Shown one piece after another: positions 21,368 through 31,018 of a DNA stretch of 64,000 nt; the first letter of the stretch is position 1; each line of letters starts with the position of its first letter. Where the stretch lies: the NCBI GenBank assembly GCA_021628825.1, contig JAJXRY010000001.1:558001-622000 (forward strand), written 5' to 3'. The position numbers and the translations under genes were made by a program. This stretch comes from Lachnospiraceae bacterium. Its GTDB lineage: Bacteria > Bacillota > Clostridia > Lachnospirales > Lachnospiraceae. The notes beneath the pieces were generated by a model. That model was not told the origin of the DNA and did not search any database. It was given only the letters and a program-made list of their open reading frames with translations.

Positions 21368-22624
21368 TCATTCTGCACTATCATCAGCATCCGTAGTTGC
21401 TTCATCGGCTGTTGTATCTTCTGCTGCGTCATCTGTTGCAGCTGCATCTTCTGCTGTATCACCTGTTGTGGTATCCTCTGTGGTCGTTTCCGGAATGGTC
21501 AGATATTTGAGGTCACCCTTTACATCAACAACCTCGTAGCTGTCTGCCACTTCCTGAAGCTGTGCACTTACTGTCTGGGAAGCAAGTGAAGAAGAAATAG
21601 TTTCATCATTTGCTTCGTCATAGAACTTCTTCACGAACTGAACCACGTAGACATTTGAGGTAGATTCATCGGTAAATACCTGAAGGTCACCTTCTACTCT
21701 TGCATCATCAAAGAGCCATGCTGCGGCACTGGACGGAACGGCACTATACTTGGCACCCTCAGTTAACTCAAAGCCATCCACGGTATCTCTGTTTTCAATC
21801 GAAGCAAGGGCTTCTTCTGCCTGCTTCTGACGGTCTTCTAAATCCTTGGTCTTTTCGTCATCGGTTGCATCCTCATCAAATTCCGGTGTTTCGAAAGCGA
21901 TGCTCTTATAATCGACCTGATCGTAAGCATTGCGGTTCTCTTCGTAATGCGCCTTTACTTCTTCTTCGGTCGGTGCGTTATCTGCTACCAGCTGTTCATA
22001 ATAAGCGGATGCAACATAACCATTCTTAATGAAATCTTCTACATTCGAAGTCGTTGCATAAGGTCCGAAGTAATTCTTATAATAAACACTTAAGCTTACT
22101 CCTGCATTATCGGCTGCTTCCTGAATGCTTGCCACATAAGCATCGTAATCCTCTGTTGCATCATAGGTAAAGTCATTCTTCTGTGCCTCATCGAGCAGCG
22201 CAAAAATCGGCTTAATCTGTTCATTGACCGTCATCTGGTCAAAGTAATCCTTCCAGGTCATCGTCTCATCATACTGCTGTTTGTCGAAGTCCACGGAGGT
22301 ATCCAGTCCCAGATAGGAAATAAATGATCCGTAGGTGCCGATGTAATTGTTGACTGCGGAATAGTAATAATAATCATATTCCAGTTCGCTCAGCTTATGA
22401 TCACCGATCTTTACATAAGTACCGTTTAAAGCCTGCTGTTTCTTAACTGCATTTGTAATAATCGGAGTAACAATCGCTACAACAACTGCCACGCAGAGAA
22501 TCACGCCGACAATCTTCATGATCTTTAACTGACGTTCTTCCTTTTTTTCCTTTTCCATGGCACGTTCTGCCATCTTGCGGTCGTATTTGGTTTTATACTC
22601 CTGTTGATTTGTTCCCTGTGTCAT
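21368..22624 (-). CDS. Membrane-anchored SurA-N-like lipid-free foldase/hypothetical protein
   Basis: A 418-residue protein with a short Lys/Glu-rich cytoplasmic segment, one helix (ILCVAVVVAIVTPIITNAV) and a large extracellular part. The outer part resembles the SurA N-terminal chaperone domain (EYDYYYYSAVNNY, helices with APTEEEVKAHYEENR), but I see no clear parvulin active domain, so isomerase activity is doubtful. The last 40 residues are a Thr/Asp/Glu/Ala low-complexity tail. Unbroken frame. ATG at 22622-22624 is preferred; GTG twelve bases earlier is too near AAAGG. Confidence 0.68.
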   Translation of the reverse strand: MTQGTNQQEYKTKYDRKMAERAMEKEKKEERQLKIMKIVGVILCVAVVVAIVTPIITNAVKKQQALNGTYVKIGDHKLSELEYDYYYYSAVNNYIGTYGSFISYLGLDTSVDFDKQQYDETMTWKDYFDQMTVNEQIKPIFALLDEAQKNDFTYDATEDYDAYVASIQEAADNAGVSLSVYYKNYFGPYATTSNVEDFIKNGYVASAYYEQLVADNAPTEEEVKAHYEENRNAYDQVDYKSIAFETPEFDEDATDDEKTKDLEDRQKQAEEALASIENRDTVDGFELTEGAKYSAVPSSAAAWLFDDARVEGDLQVFTDESTSNVYVVQFVKKFYDEANDETISSSLASQTVSAQLQEVADSYEVVDVKGDLKYLTIPETTTEDTTTGDTAEDAAATDDAAEDTTADEATTDADDSAE

Positions 22625-22649
22625 TTTCTGATACACACCTTTCTTTTAT

Positions 22650-23139
22650 CTATCTTGCATTAATATAATTTACAAGTCCCTCTGCGTCAATGATTTTCTG
22701 CATAAAAGGAGGGAATGCCTGTCCTTTAAATTCCGTACCCTTCGTCAGGCTTTTTTATAATTCCGGAATCAAAATCCACCAAAACCTCATCACCTGCATC
22801 AATTCCCTTCGATGCTTCGGCACATTCAATAATCGGAAGTCCGATATTGATTGCATTCCGGTAAAAAATACGTGCAAAGGTTTCGGCGATGACACAGCTT
22901 ACTCCTGCAGCCTTAATGGCAATCGGTGCATGCTCTCTGGATGAGCCGCATCCGAAGTTCTTTTCAGCAACAATAATGTCACCTTTCTTAACCTTATTTA
23001 CAAAATCCTTATCAATATCTTCCATACAATGGGTAGCAAGTTCTGCCGGATCCGAAGAATTCAGATATCTGGCAGGAATGATTACATCTGTATCTACGTT
23101 GTCACCATATTTAAAAACAATACCCTGTGCTGCTTTCAT
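22650..23139 (-). CDS. leuD: 3-isopropylmalate dehydratase small subunit, one frameshift
   Basis: Swivel subunit of LeuCD, which isomerises 2- to 3-isopropylmalate in leucine synthesis. Contains DNVDTDVIIPARYL and the family GCGSSREHAP loop. The frame breaks in the run 22751-22756; removing one base extends the protein to FPPFMQKIIDAEGLVNYINAR with a stop at 22650-22652, total about 162 residues, correct for the bacterial short type. ATG at 23137-23139 preceded by AAAGGATAGGGATT. Last gene of the ilv-leu run. Confidence 0.93.
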
Positions 23140-23161
23140 AATCCCTATCCTTTCCTGATTC

Positions 23162-24421
23162 TTATTCACACGGACATGAAATCATGCCGGTAAGCGCACT
23201 TGCTGCTGCAACAGCAGGACTTGCCAGATAAACTTCAGATTCCACATGTCCCATACGTCCGACAAAGTTCCGGTTCGTCGTGGAAACACAACGCTCTCCG
23301 GCAGCCAGAACACCCATGTAACCGCCAAGACACGGTCCGCAGGTCGGTGTACTTACCACTGCTCCGGCCTCCACGAAGATTTTCAAAAGACCTTCTTCCA
23401 TACACTGTAAATAAATTGCCTGTGTAGCCGGAATAATAATACAGCGGACACCATCTGCAACATGTTTTCCTTTGAGAATTTCGGCTGCAGTTCTCATATC
23501 ATCCATTCTTCCGTTTGTACAGGAACCGATCACTACCTGATCAATCCTGACATCCCCGGTAATTTCATCAATGGTCTTCGTATTCTCAGGCAGGTGAGGA
23601 AAAGCAATCGTCGGTCGAAGAGTACTTAAGTCAATGGTATACTCTTCATCATAAACCGCATCCTCGTCTGCTTCATAGATCTTATATTCTCTGTTGGAAT
23701 GCTCCTTCATATAGGCAATGGCCAGATCATCTACCGGGAAAATACCGTTCTTGCCACCGGCTTCAATTGCCATGTTCGCAATGGTAAAGCGGTCATCCAT
23801 TGTAAGGTTCTGAATGCCGTCACCGGTAAATTCCATGGACTTATATAATGCACCATCCACGCCGATCATACCAATAATATGTAAAATCACATCCTTACCG
23901 CTTACCCATTTGGAAGGCTTGCCGGTAAGCACGAAGCGGATCGCACCGGGCACCTTAAACCACGCCTTGCCGGTAGCCATTCCGGCTGCCATATCAGTAC
24001 TTCCGACACCGGTAGAAAATGCACCAAGTGCTCCGTAAGTACAGGTGTGGGAGTCTGCTCCGATAATCACATCTCCGGCTACGGTAAGTCCTTTTTCCGG
24101 AAGGAGTGCATGTTCAATTCCCATCTGTCCTACTTCGAAGTAATTCGTAATCTCGTTCTTACGCGCAAATTCCCGTACGCATTTACAATGCTCTGCAGAT
24201 TTAATATCCTTATTCGGCACAAAATGATCCGGAACCAGTGCTATCTTATTCTTATCAAAGACGCCATCCACGTTCATTTTGCTCATTTCTTTAATCGCTA
24301 CCGGACTGGTAATATCGTTACCAAGTACCAGATCCAGATCAGCTTCGATGAGCTGTCCTGCTTCTACACAATCCAATCCTGCATGTGCAGCAAGGATCTT
24401 CTGTGTCATCGTCATTCCCAT
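23162..24421 (-). CDS. leuC: 3-isopropylmalate dehydratase large subunit
   Basis: Aconitase-superfamily catalytic subunit. Iron-sulfur ligands are the cysteine in VIGSCTNGR and the CxxC of TPTCGPCLGG; the substrate loop GADSHTCTYGALGAF is present. 419 residues, the shorter LeuC class shared by clostridia and archaea, and unbroken. ATG at 24419-24421 behind AGGAGG. 22 bases before leuD. LeuC/HacA specificity cannot be fully settled by eye, but the flanking ilv genes argue for leucine synthesis. Confidence 0.94.
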   Translation of the reverse strand: MGMTMTQKILAAHAGLDCVEAGQLIEADLDLVLGNDITSPVAIKEMSKMNVDGVFDKNKIALVPDHFVPNKDIKSAEHCKCVREFARKNEITNYFEVGQMGIEHALLPEKGLTVAGDVIIGADSHTCTYGALGAFSTGVGSTDMAAGMATGKAWFKVPGAIRFVLTGKPSKWVSGKDVILHIIGMIGVDGALYKSMEFTGDGIQNLTMDDRFTIANMAIEAGGKNGIFPVDDLAIAYMKEHSNREYKIYEADEDAVYDEEYTIDLSTLRPTIAFPHLPENTKTIDEITGDVRIDQVVIGSCTNGRMDDMRTAAEILKGKHVADGVRCIIIPATQAIYLQCMEEGLLKIFVEAGAVVSTPTCGPCLGGYMGVLAAGERCVSTTNRNFVGRMGHVESEVYLASPAVAAASALTGMISCPCE

Positions 24422-24528
24422 GATCCATACCTCCTAAACAATCTATTACATAGAATACCACATTCTTTCCGTTTTTGGGAAAATGAAAAATTTAGTGAAT
24501 TCTCTTTTTATGTATGTAAACACAACAA

Positions 24529-24552
24529 CACCCGGGGATTTCTCTCCGGGTG
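24529..24552 (-). terminator. Terminator after ilvC
   Basis: Stem CACCCGG / CCGGGTG with a GGATTTCTCT loop, followed on the minus strand by TTGTTGTGTTT. It sits 23 bases past the ilvC stop, suggesting leuCD are at least partly transcribed separately. Confidence 0.65.
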
Positions 24553-24574
24553 CGTATTTCTTTGTTTGAAGCGA

Positions 24575-25596
24575 TTAGTTGTTGATCAGCTTATCGTTCT
24601 CATTGTTCCAGCTATACAGCTTACGGATTTCCTTACCAACCTGCTCTGAAGGATGTTCAGCAGCAAGCTTTCTCATTGCCTTGAAGTGAGCCTGTCCACC
24701 TGCAGCAGACATATCTAACAGGAAGTCCTTTGCAAAAGTACCATCCTGAATATCCTTAAGGATCTTCTTCATGGTCTTTTTGGTTTCGTCAGTGATAATT
24801 TTTGGACCTGTGATGTAATCACCGTATTCAGCAGTGTTGGAAATGGAATATCTCATTCCTTCGAAACCTGACTGGTAGATTAGGTCTACGATCAGCTTCA
24901 TTTCATGGATACATTCGAAGTATGCATTTCTTGGATCATAACCAGCTTCGCATAATGTTTCAAATCCAGCCTGCATCAATGCACAAACACCACCGCAGAG
25001 AACAGCCTGCTCACCAAAGAGGTCTGTTTCGGTTTCGGTACGGAATGTGGTTTCCAGAACACCTGCTCTTGCTCCACCGATAGCAAGTGCATAAGCAAGT
25101 GCCATATCAAGAGCCTTACCGGTAGCATCCTGATGTACAGCAACCAGACAGGGAACACCCTTTCCAGCCTGATACTCGCTGCGGACAGTATGTCCAGGTC
25201 CCTTAGGTGCGATCATGGTAACGTCTACAAACTTAGGAGGTACAATCTGGTTAAAGTGGATGTTGAAGCCGTGTGCAAACATCAGCATATTACCTTCTTC
25301 CAGATTCGGTTCGATATCTTTCTTGTACATAGCAGCCTGTAATTCATCATTGATAAGAATCATGATAATATCTGCTTTTTTAGCAGCTTCTGCTGCTGTA
25401 TATACTTCAAATCCCTGTGCTTCTGCCTTTGCCCAGGACTTGGAGCCTTCATAAAGACCGATAATCACATGGCATCCTGATTCCTTTGCGTTCAATGCAT
25501 GTGCATGTCCCTGGCTGCCGTAGCCGATAATCGCAATTGTTTTTTTCCTTCCAGTAAAGAGAGATTACAATCTTCCTGATAATAAATATTTGCCAT
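24575..25596 (-). CDS. ilvC: Ketol-acid reductoisomerase, one frameshift
   Basis: NADPH-dependent isomerase/reductase of valine, leucine and isoleucine synthesis. The N-terminal MANIYYQEDCNLSLLEGKTIAIIGYGSQGHAHA (start and GYGSQG nucleotide loop; given in short form only) is split from the rest by a run error near 25540-25548. The knotted C-terminal domain has the metal-binding glutamates in ETDLFGEQAVLCGG and CIHEMKLIVDLIYQ. About 340 residues, class I. ATG at 25594-25596 after AAAGGAGTCATTGAA. Confidence 0.95.
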
Positions 25597-25671
25597 TTCA
25601 ATGACTCCTTTCGCTGAGGTTTCTCCTCTAAATTTATACCAAATCTGCAATGCAGAATTTTGGTTCCTTTG

Positions 25672-26174
25672 TTAATTCAGGTAGGTAACGTTCCCTGATC
25701 CTCTGCCAAGACCTGCAATACCTGTTCTTGCAAGCTCTAAGATCTCATAGCCGCTCAAAAGATTTAAAAAGGCATCAATCTTCGCCTGACCACCGGTCAT
25801 TTCAATAATCAGACTGTCAACCGCAACGTCAATGATGTTGCCACGGAATGTGTTCGTCAATAAAATCACTCCCTGACGCTGCTCTTCGTTCGCTCTTACC
25901 TTAATCAAGGCAAGCTCCCGGTAAACACTGATTTCCGGCTCCAATTCCTTAACATCACGTACATCTTCAAGCTTTCCTACCTGCTTCTCAATCTGGGCAA
26001 GTGTTTCTGCATCACCGGAAGCCACAATCGTAATTCTGGTAATCCGTGCATCTGCGGTTACACCTGCGGTAATACTTTCAATATTATATCCTCTTCGGGA
26101 AAACAGACCGGAAATCCGGCTTAAAAACACCCGAAGTATTATCTACTAACAACTGAAATACTTTCTTTTTGCAT
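25672..26174 (-). CDS. ilvN: Acetolactate synthase regulatory subunit (second IlvN), N-terminus frame broken
   Basis: ACT-domain subunit that activates IlvB and confers valine feedback. Motifs: SGVLSRISGLFSRRGYNIES (ACT domain), ITAGVTADARITRITIV, and a C-terminal ALS_ss_C-like region ending GRGSGNVTYLN. About 167 residues. Two run errors near 26130-26170 hide the MQKKVFQLLVDNTSG-type N-terminus. It is closer to standard IlvN than the upstream paralog. ilvC follows after 75 bases. Confidence 0.87.
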
Positions 26175-26266
26175 GGGATCCTCCTGTTTCGAGATCCTTA
26201 ATCGGATTTCTTTTGATTAATGCTAGTACAGATTCTACTACGTTGATGTGCAAAAGTCAACGGCAA

Positions 26267-26755
26267 CTAATCTGTTTCTTTACATTTTTGTAAAGCCAGG
26301 GTTCCGGTACGTGCGACCTCTACAATGCTGATTCCTTTAAACATTTCCATAAAGGTTTCAATCTTTTCGGTGGTATCACACATCTGGATCATCATCGTAT
26401 GTGGGGAAAAGTCTACAATATTGGCATTGTCAGTAATCTCACACATTTCTATGATATCACGGCGGTTGGATTTATTGTATTTCACCTTCATCAGGAGAAG
26501 TTCCCTGGAAATACTGCTTCCTTCATCAAAAGTCTTTACTTTAATTACATCGAGCTTCTTGTTTAACTGCTTCTCAATCTGTTCGATGGTTCGCTTGTCT
26601 CCGCTGCTGACAATCGTCATGCAGGAAACGTCCCGGTCCTGCGTTTCACCAACTGCAAGTGAATCAATGTTAAAGCATCTTCGGGAAAAAAGACCTGCAA
26701 CCTTACACAGAACACCGGAATGGTTTTCAACTAAAACGGAATATATTTTTTTCAT
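26267..26755 (-). CDS. ilvN: Acetolactate synthase regulatory subunit (first IlvN paralog)
   Basis: Intact 162-residue ACT-domain protein starting MKKIYSVLVENHSGVLCKVAGLFSRR. The N-terminal ACT fold and the second half (HTMMIQMCDTTEKIETF, GISIVEVARTG) align throughout with the next gene, so the two are diverged paralogs standing side by side. It begins 16 bases after ilvB and is the likeliest direct partner of that catalytic subunit. Confidence 0.88.
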   Translation of the reverse strand: MKKIYSVLVENHSGVLCKVAGLFSRRCFNIDSLAVGETQDRDVSCMTIVSSGDKRTIEQIEKQLNKKLDVIKVKTFDEGSSISRELLLMKVKYNKSNRRDIIEMCEITDNANIVDFSPHTMMIQMCDTTEKIETFMEMFKGISIVEVARTGTLALQKCKETD

Positions 26756-26771
26756 CTGTGCATCTCCTTTC

Positions 26772-28388
26772 CTACTTTACCAGATCCATGGGATCAATCA
26801 GGCATTCCAATAATACGGATTCATCCTTACTTAAGAACTCTCCAATCATCTGTTCTGCATGATCCATGTTCTCCAAACGTAAATACTTCATGCCAAAGGC
26901 AGGCGCTAACAGCTCAAGATCCGGGCTTCCGCTTAAGTCAACAACCGAATAATGATCCTGATAGGTGTAATGCTGATATTCTCTGACCATTCCAAGGTAA
27001 TTGTTCTTTAATACAATGATCTTGACCGGTACCTGATACTGCCGCATGGTGGCAAGCTCCATCATCGACATCTGGAAGGAGCCATCACCGCAGACGGCAA
27101 TAACCTGACGCTTCTTATCGGCAAGCTTTGCTCCCAGCGCCGCCGGAATGGAATAGCCCATCGTACCCATACCACCGGAGGTTAAGAACTGCCCCTTCTT
27201 TACAATATGATAGCCGCAGGACCAGATCTGGTTCTGACCGACATCCGCTACATAAACAGCATCCTCATCCATGGCCCGGCTTAACAGTTCAATAAACTTT
27301 GCAGGATCCACATAAGCCGGATTCGGATTCCGCTTCGGAACCATGGATACACGGTAATCGTTTAAAGTATCCAGCCAGTCCTTATGCTCCACATGGAGCT
27401 CCTGGGAAAGCAGATCCTTAAAAATATGCTTTGCATCACCGACAAGCGGGATTCCGGGACCTACATTCTTGCCAATTTCAGCCGGATCCACATCAATATG
27501 AATCAATACCTTATTCTCTGTAATCAGATCCGGCTGGCTGATCGCACGGTCTGCCACGCGGGCGCCTACCATGATAATCAGGTCTGCCTCATTCATTGCA
27601 CGGTTGGCACACGGTTTCCCGTTATTTCCGACCATTCCGTAATAAAGCGGATGTTCTGTCGGCATCACACCAATTCCCATCATTGTGGAAACAACCGGAA
27701 TGTCATGCTTCATGGCAAATTCCTGTAATTCTTCCTTGGCATCTGCCAGCAGGACTCCGCCTCCTGCACAGATAATCGGACGTTTGCAATCCTCCAGTTC
27801 ATGAATCACTTTTTTGATCTGTACCATATTGCCTTTCACGGTCGGCTTATAGGTCCGCATGGACACACTTTCCGGATAGGCAAACTTCTTAAGCTCTGCA
27901 TTCTGGACATCAATCGGAATATCAATCAGTACAGGCCCCTTTCTTCCGGTGTTTGCAATATAAAAGGCTTCCTTCATAATTCTGGGAATATCAGAAACCT
28001 TCTTAACCAGATAGCTGTATTTGACAAAGGATTCTACTGCACCGGTAATGTCTGCCTCCTGGAACACATCGCTTCCCAATAAAGAAGAATTCACCTGGCC
28101 GGTAATGCATACTAACGGAATGCTGTCTGCAAACGCCGTAGCAACACCGGTGATCAGATTCGTTGCTCCCGGTCCTGAGGTCACGGCACAGACACCGACC
28201 TTTCCTGTGACACGTGCCAGACCGCTCGCCGCATGGGCTGCGTTCTGTTCGGTACGAATTAAGATGGTCTGGATACCGGAATCCAGAATACTATTATAAA
28301 AAGGACAAATGGCAACGCCCGGATAACCGAAAACGTATTTTACCCCTTCTTCTTCTAAACACTTAACAATTGCATCTGCTCCTATCAT
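26772..28388 (-). CDS. ilvB: Acetolactate synthase catalytic subunit
   Basis: Thiamine-diphosphate enzyme that joins two pyruvates, or pyruvate and 2-ketobutyrate. The catalytic glutamate is in IRTEQNAAHAASGLAR; the TPP/Mg motif is VCGDGSFQMSMMELATMRQY with the NNYLGMVREYQ segment. 538 residues, unbroken, slightly shorter than enterobacterial IlvB. ATG at 28386-28388. First gene of the ilv-leu operon; its 240-base leader holds stem-loop element A. No T-box core sequence is present in that leader. Confidence 0.95.
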   Translation of the reverse strand: MIGADAIVKCLEEEGVKYVFGYPGVAICPFYNSILDSGIQTILIRTEQNAAHAASGLARVTGKVGVCAVTSGPGATNLITGVATAFADSIPLVCITGQVNSSLLGSDVFQEADITGAVESFVKYSYLVKKVSDIPRIMKEAFYIANTGRKGPVLIDIPIDVQNAELKKFAYPESVSMRTYKPTVKGNMVQIKKVIHELEDCKRPIICAGGGVLLADAKEELQEFAMKHDIPVVSTMMGIGVMPTEHPLYYGMVGNNGKPCANRAMNEADLIIMVGARVADRAISQPDLITENKVLIHIDVDPAEIGKNVGPGIPLVGDAKHIFKDLLSQELHVEHKDWLDTLNDYRVSMVPKRNPNPAYVDPAKFIELLSRAMDEDAVYVADVGQNQIWSCGYHIVKKGQFLTSGGMGTMGYSIPAALGAKLADKKRQVIAVCGDGSFQMSMMELATMRQYQVPVKIIVLKNNYLGMVREYQHYTYQDHYSVVDLSGSPDLELLAPAFGMKYLRLENMDHAEQMIGEFLSKDESVLLECLIDPMDLVK

Positions 28389-28483
28389 TGTTTTCCCTTC
28401 CTGTCTTTATGTTTCTGTCTTTTCTGTCAGTAAAGCACTCTTATCTTCTGCCGCTTTCATGAATTGGCTGTTATTGTCTAAAA

Positions 28484-28615
28484 GTAACTGTTCAGTACCT
28501 TCACAGTTACATGCAAAATCCATTCCAAATCGGCTTCGCCGATGGGATTTTGCATTACTGAATCATTTTCTTACAGTCTTGGCAGTAAATGCTTCGACCT
28601 GTACTGAATAATTAC
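28484..28615. repeat. Nested stem-loop element A (ilvB leader)
   Basis: Outer stem GTAACTGTTCAGTAC (28484-28498) pairs with GTACTGAATAATTAC (28601-28615). Inside, ATGCAAAATCC (28511-28521) pairs with GGATTTTGCAT (28545-28555), and within that ATCGGC-TTC-GCCGAT forms a tip. Differences between the outer arms keep pairing through G-T or A-T changes at most positions. Same closing-stem theme as elements B and C. It lies between the ilvB start and the preceding gene end, so it is either part of the ilvB 5' leader or an inserted repeat. Confidence 0.72.
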
Positions 28616-28628
28616 GTCTAAAAATACC

Positions 28629-29080
28629 TTAAAAAAACTTAGCAAGTGGTTCCACAACATCACCAAGATTCTTAATGGATTTATTTAATCCCTCAAAGTC
28701 GATGGAATCCATTTTTTAACCACACCCTGCAAAGCCGTTGAATTATCTTCAATAAACGTATCCAGCTGATCCCCCCACCGAAGTAATGCTGTCACTCATG
28801 GTCTTCACACTGGCAATCGTTTCATCAAGTACCTCCAGACGGTCATTCACTTCTCCGAGCAATGCGTTCGCATTACCAAGCAGATGGTTTTGCCCTCGGA
28901 ACAACTGAAAAAGAGACTGATTACAATCGCAGCAGCCATCACCCCCACAAAGCAGGTGGAAAGTCTTGTGTAAAACAACTGCTTCTTCGCCGTCTTTAAC
29001 AGCTCCTGTGCTATCCCTTCGGAAGTATTGAGTTCTTCTTTGGAATCCTCCGGTTCCGTATTCTTCTGTAATTCTTCCAT
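28629..29080 (-). CDS. Small membrane protein with coiled coil (DUF948-like), frame broken
   Basis: About 150 residues after repair. An acidic N-terminus (MEELQKNTEPEDSKEELN), one helix (TCFVGVMAAAIVISLF), then an extracellular or cytoplasmic coiled coil with NALLGEVNDRLEVLDETIASVKTM and DSIDFEGLNKSIKNLGDVVEPLAKFF. The pattern of repeated V/L-D-E heptads recalls DUF948 proteins, but I would not assign the family firmly. Frames break near 28905, 28780 and 28715. ATG at 29078-29080. Separated from ilvB by element A. Confidence 0.68.
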
Positions 29081-29205
29081 GTTTTCCTCCCAAAACGGAT
29101 TTTTATAAAATTGTATTGATTTTTATACATTGCTTATATGCTATCACAAAATTTCTAAAAATACTATCTTTTCTTGATTTCATTTCTTAACTATGTTAAC
29201 TTATT

Positions 29206-29389
29206 GTTACAGTTCATACAGCAGCCAGACACTTGCTGTCAGGCTGTGTAAGAACTTGATTCAGGAGTGAGCAGGCTCCTTTTGCGAAGCAAAACTTCAA
29301 ATGAGCCTGTGAATCGTTACTTGCCATGCATCCAGAGAAGCTGCCAGTGGCAGGTTTGATGGTGGAACGAGGTACGAGTGAACAGTAAC
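29206..29389. repeat. Nested stem-loop element B
   Basis: Closing arms GTTACAGTTCA (29206-29216) and TGAACAGTAAC (29379-29389) pair with one A-A mismatch. Three inner hairpins: CAGCC-A-GACA with TGTC-A-GGCTG around 29223-29246; CAGGCTC with GAGCCTG around 29272-29309 enclosing TTTTGC-GAA-GCAAAA; and CTGCC-AGT-GGCAG at 29341-29353. Bases 29328-29354 recur exactly near zapA. The surrounding gap 29081-29442 has no convincing gene; the remainder is AT-rich and should hold the divergent promoters of both neighbours. Confidence 0.7.
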
Positions 29390-29442
29390 AACTTATTTTT
29401 TTAGATTATAACAAAAGGATAATACCTTAGAGAGAGGCTCTT

Positions 29443-30122
29443 ATGATATTCATTCACAATTTTTCATAAATTCCCCGGAAAACGTTTCCTGTTTCCGGTA
29501 CTGCTTCTGACGCTTGTTCTTACCGGATGCGGTAAGGATAAAGCGGTTGAGGCTTACCGTGCAAACATGACGCAGTTTTTTTGAAAATATACAGACCATC
29601 AACGATGCGATCAATCAGCTGGATCCAAATGATGAAAACGTTGGGGATCAGCTGCTTCCGCTTCTTGACAGTCTGGATAAATCGTTTTCCCAGATGGCTT
29701 CCCTGGAGGTGCCTGACGGCTTTCCGGGTGTTGCCGATCTGGCAGCAGACGCAAGCAAATATATGACAGAAGCTGTTTCCTGTTATCATCAGGCCTACAG
29801 CGGTGAGGAGTACGATAAAACCTCTGCTGATATTGCTTATCAGAATTATCAGTTTGCGAATAAACGTCTTCAGTATATTGTACAGATTCTTCATGGGGAT
29901 ATTCCGGAGGAAATCTTCACTTATGACGAGGATGATTCCACCGGCAGCACCGATTCTTCTGCTGATGATTTTACGGAGGATGATACTTCAACGGATTCTG
30001 CGGAAGATGCTTATGAGGATTCTGAAGATTCTTCCGAAGAGGATGAATTTGCTTATGGAGATGTTCCCGGTACCTCCACAGAAGACTCTACAGAAGCTTC
30101 CGATGAAGAAACGGTTGAGTAA
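29443..30122 (+). CDS. Acidic-tailed lipoprotein, frame broken at start
   Basis: Secreted lipoprotein: after an extra-T error near 29460 the N-terminus reads as a basic segment, a leucine-rich helix (FPVLLLTLVLTG) and the lipobox LTGC with Cys near residue 29. The middle is helical (VGDQLLPLLDSLDKSFSQ, AVSCYHQAY, FANKRLQYIVQILHG). The last 70 residues are almost all D, E, S and T. A second run (TTTTTTGAA at 29575-29583) also shifts frame. I do not recognise the family; a cell-surface, possibly cation-binding role is only a guess. ATG at 29443 after AGAGAGAGG. Confidence 0.7.
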
Positions 30123-30180
30123 CCGGAACAAATATGATACTGTAACAATTCAGTATAGTTGAAAATTCTAAGAAACAGAA

Positions 30181-30226
30181 AAGTTCGAATACAAAGCTTC
30201 CCGCTCTGTATCCGAACTTCTTATTT
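30181..30226 (+). terminator. Terminator after the lipoprotein gene
   Basis: Stem AAGTTCG-A-ATAC / GTAT-C-CGAACTT with one mismatch, followed by CTTATTTTTAC. About 60 bases past the lipoprotein stop. Confidence 0.75.
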
Positions 30227-30298
30227 TTACATTCTGTTCCTCTCTGATGCTTCATGGAACTTTATCCATGTTCCTTTTTACTGTTCGATATTCAGGTC

Positions 30299-30984
30299 TT
30301 ACCAGATAAATCCTGTTACTCCGAGCTCATCATACAAATCCATGATCTGGCTTTGCAGCGCCGGATTGTTTGGAAGAATTGCATAGGCATAAACCAGAAG
30401 ATATACAGCAATTAAAAATCCGATAATGCCAACAATCAGGGATGCAATTGCCATTCCCTTATTGCCCTTATGCTGAACCAATGCAATGATGGCAAGTACA
30501 ATTGATGCAATTGCCAGAATCAGTGCAAATACATCTAGGCAGCAGCAAACAATCGATAAAATGGACAAAATCAGGGAAGTAATGGTCATCCAGTTACCAT
30601 TCTTCTTTTGCGGCTCCTGCGGTACGGAATTATAAGCAGGCTGCTGATAGACGTTCTGCTGCGTGGGCTGCTGGTACACATTCTGTTGAGCCGGCTGCTG
30701 ATATACATTCTGCTGTGGCCCGGTCTGCTCCGTCTGTCCGGAGAATGCGCCCACCGGTGTTCCTGTGTCTGCCGGGCGTTCTTCAAAGGCAGGCTGTACC
30801 TGCGGCTCATGCGCTGGCACTTCTGTTACCAGCGGCTCTGCTACAGGAGGTACAACCGTTGCAGCCGGTTCTTCCACTACGGGCGTCACTACTGCAGGTG
30901 CTTCTTCCAATCTGGTTCCACATCCTTCACAGAATAAAGAAGTATCCTTGTTCTGTGTTCCACAATTTTTTTACATACTTTCAT
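30299..30984 (-). CDS. Zinc-ribbon DUF4190 membrane protein (first copy), N-terminus frame broken
   Basis: N-terminal zinc ribbon with two CxxC knuckles (CKNCGTQ and CEGCGTRLEE after removing one A near 30966-30972), a long Pro/Val/Glu then Gln-rich linker that contains the repeat QQNVYQQPA/T three times, and two or three C-terminal helices typical of DUF4190 (LILSILSIVCCCLDVFALIL, GNKGMAIASLIVGIIGFLI). About 228 residues. Function unknown; likely a membrane-tethered zinc-ribbon sensor or scaffold. A second, shorter copy lies at 31846-32467. ATG at 30982-30984 after AAGGATG-type site. Confidence 0.78.
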
Positions 30985-31018
30985 CCTTGTTCTCCTTATA
31001 AAATATTATGATATGAGG

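Noticed and set aside
28389..28640. T-box or leader-peptide attenuator upstream of ilvB
   Set aside because: No AGGGTGGNACCGCG-like core on the minus strand, and the only short frame there (beginning ATG-AAA-GCG) has no Ile/Leu/Val codon run and no ribosome site.
30139..30155. A fourth stem-loop element starting at GTAACAATTCAG
   Set aside because: One arm resembles the family motif, but no complementary arm lies within 400 bases on either side except those already used by elements B and C.
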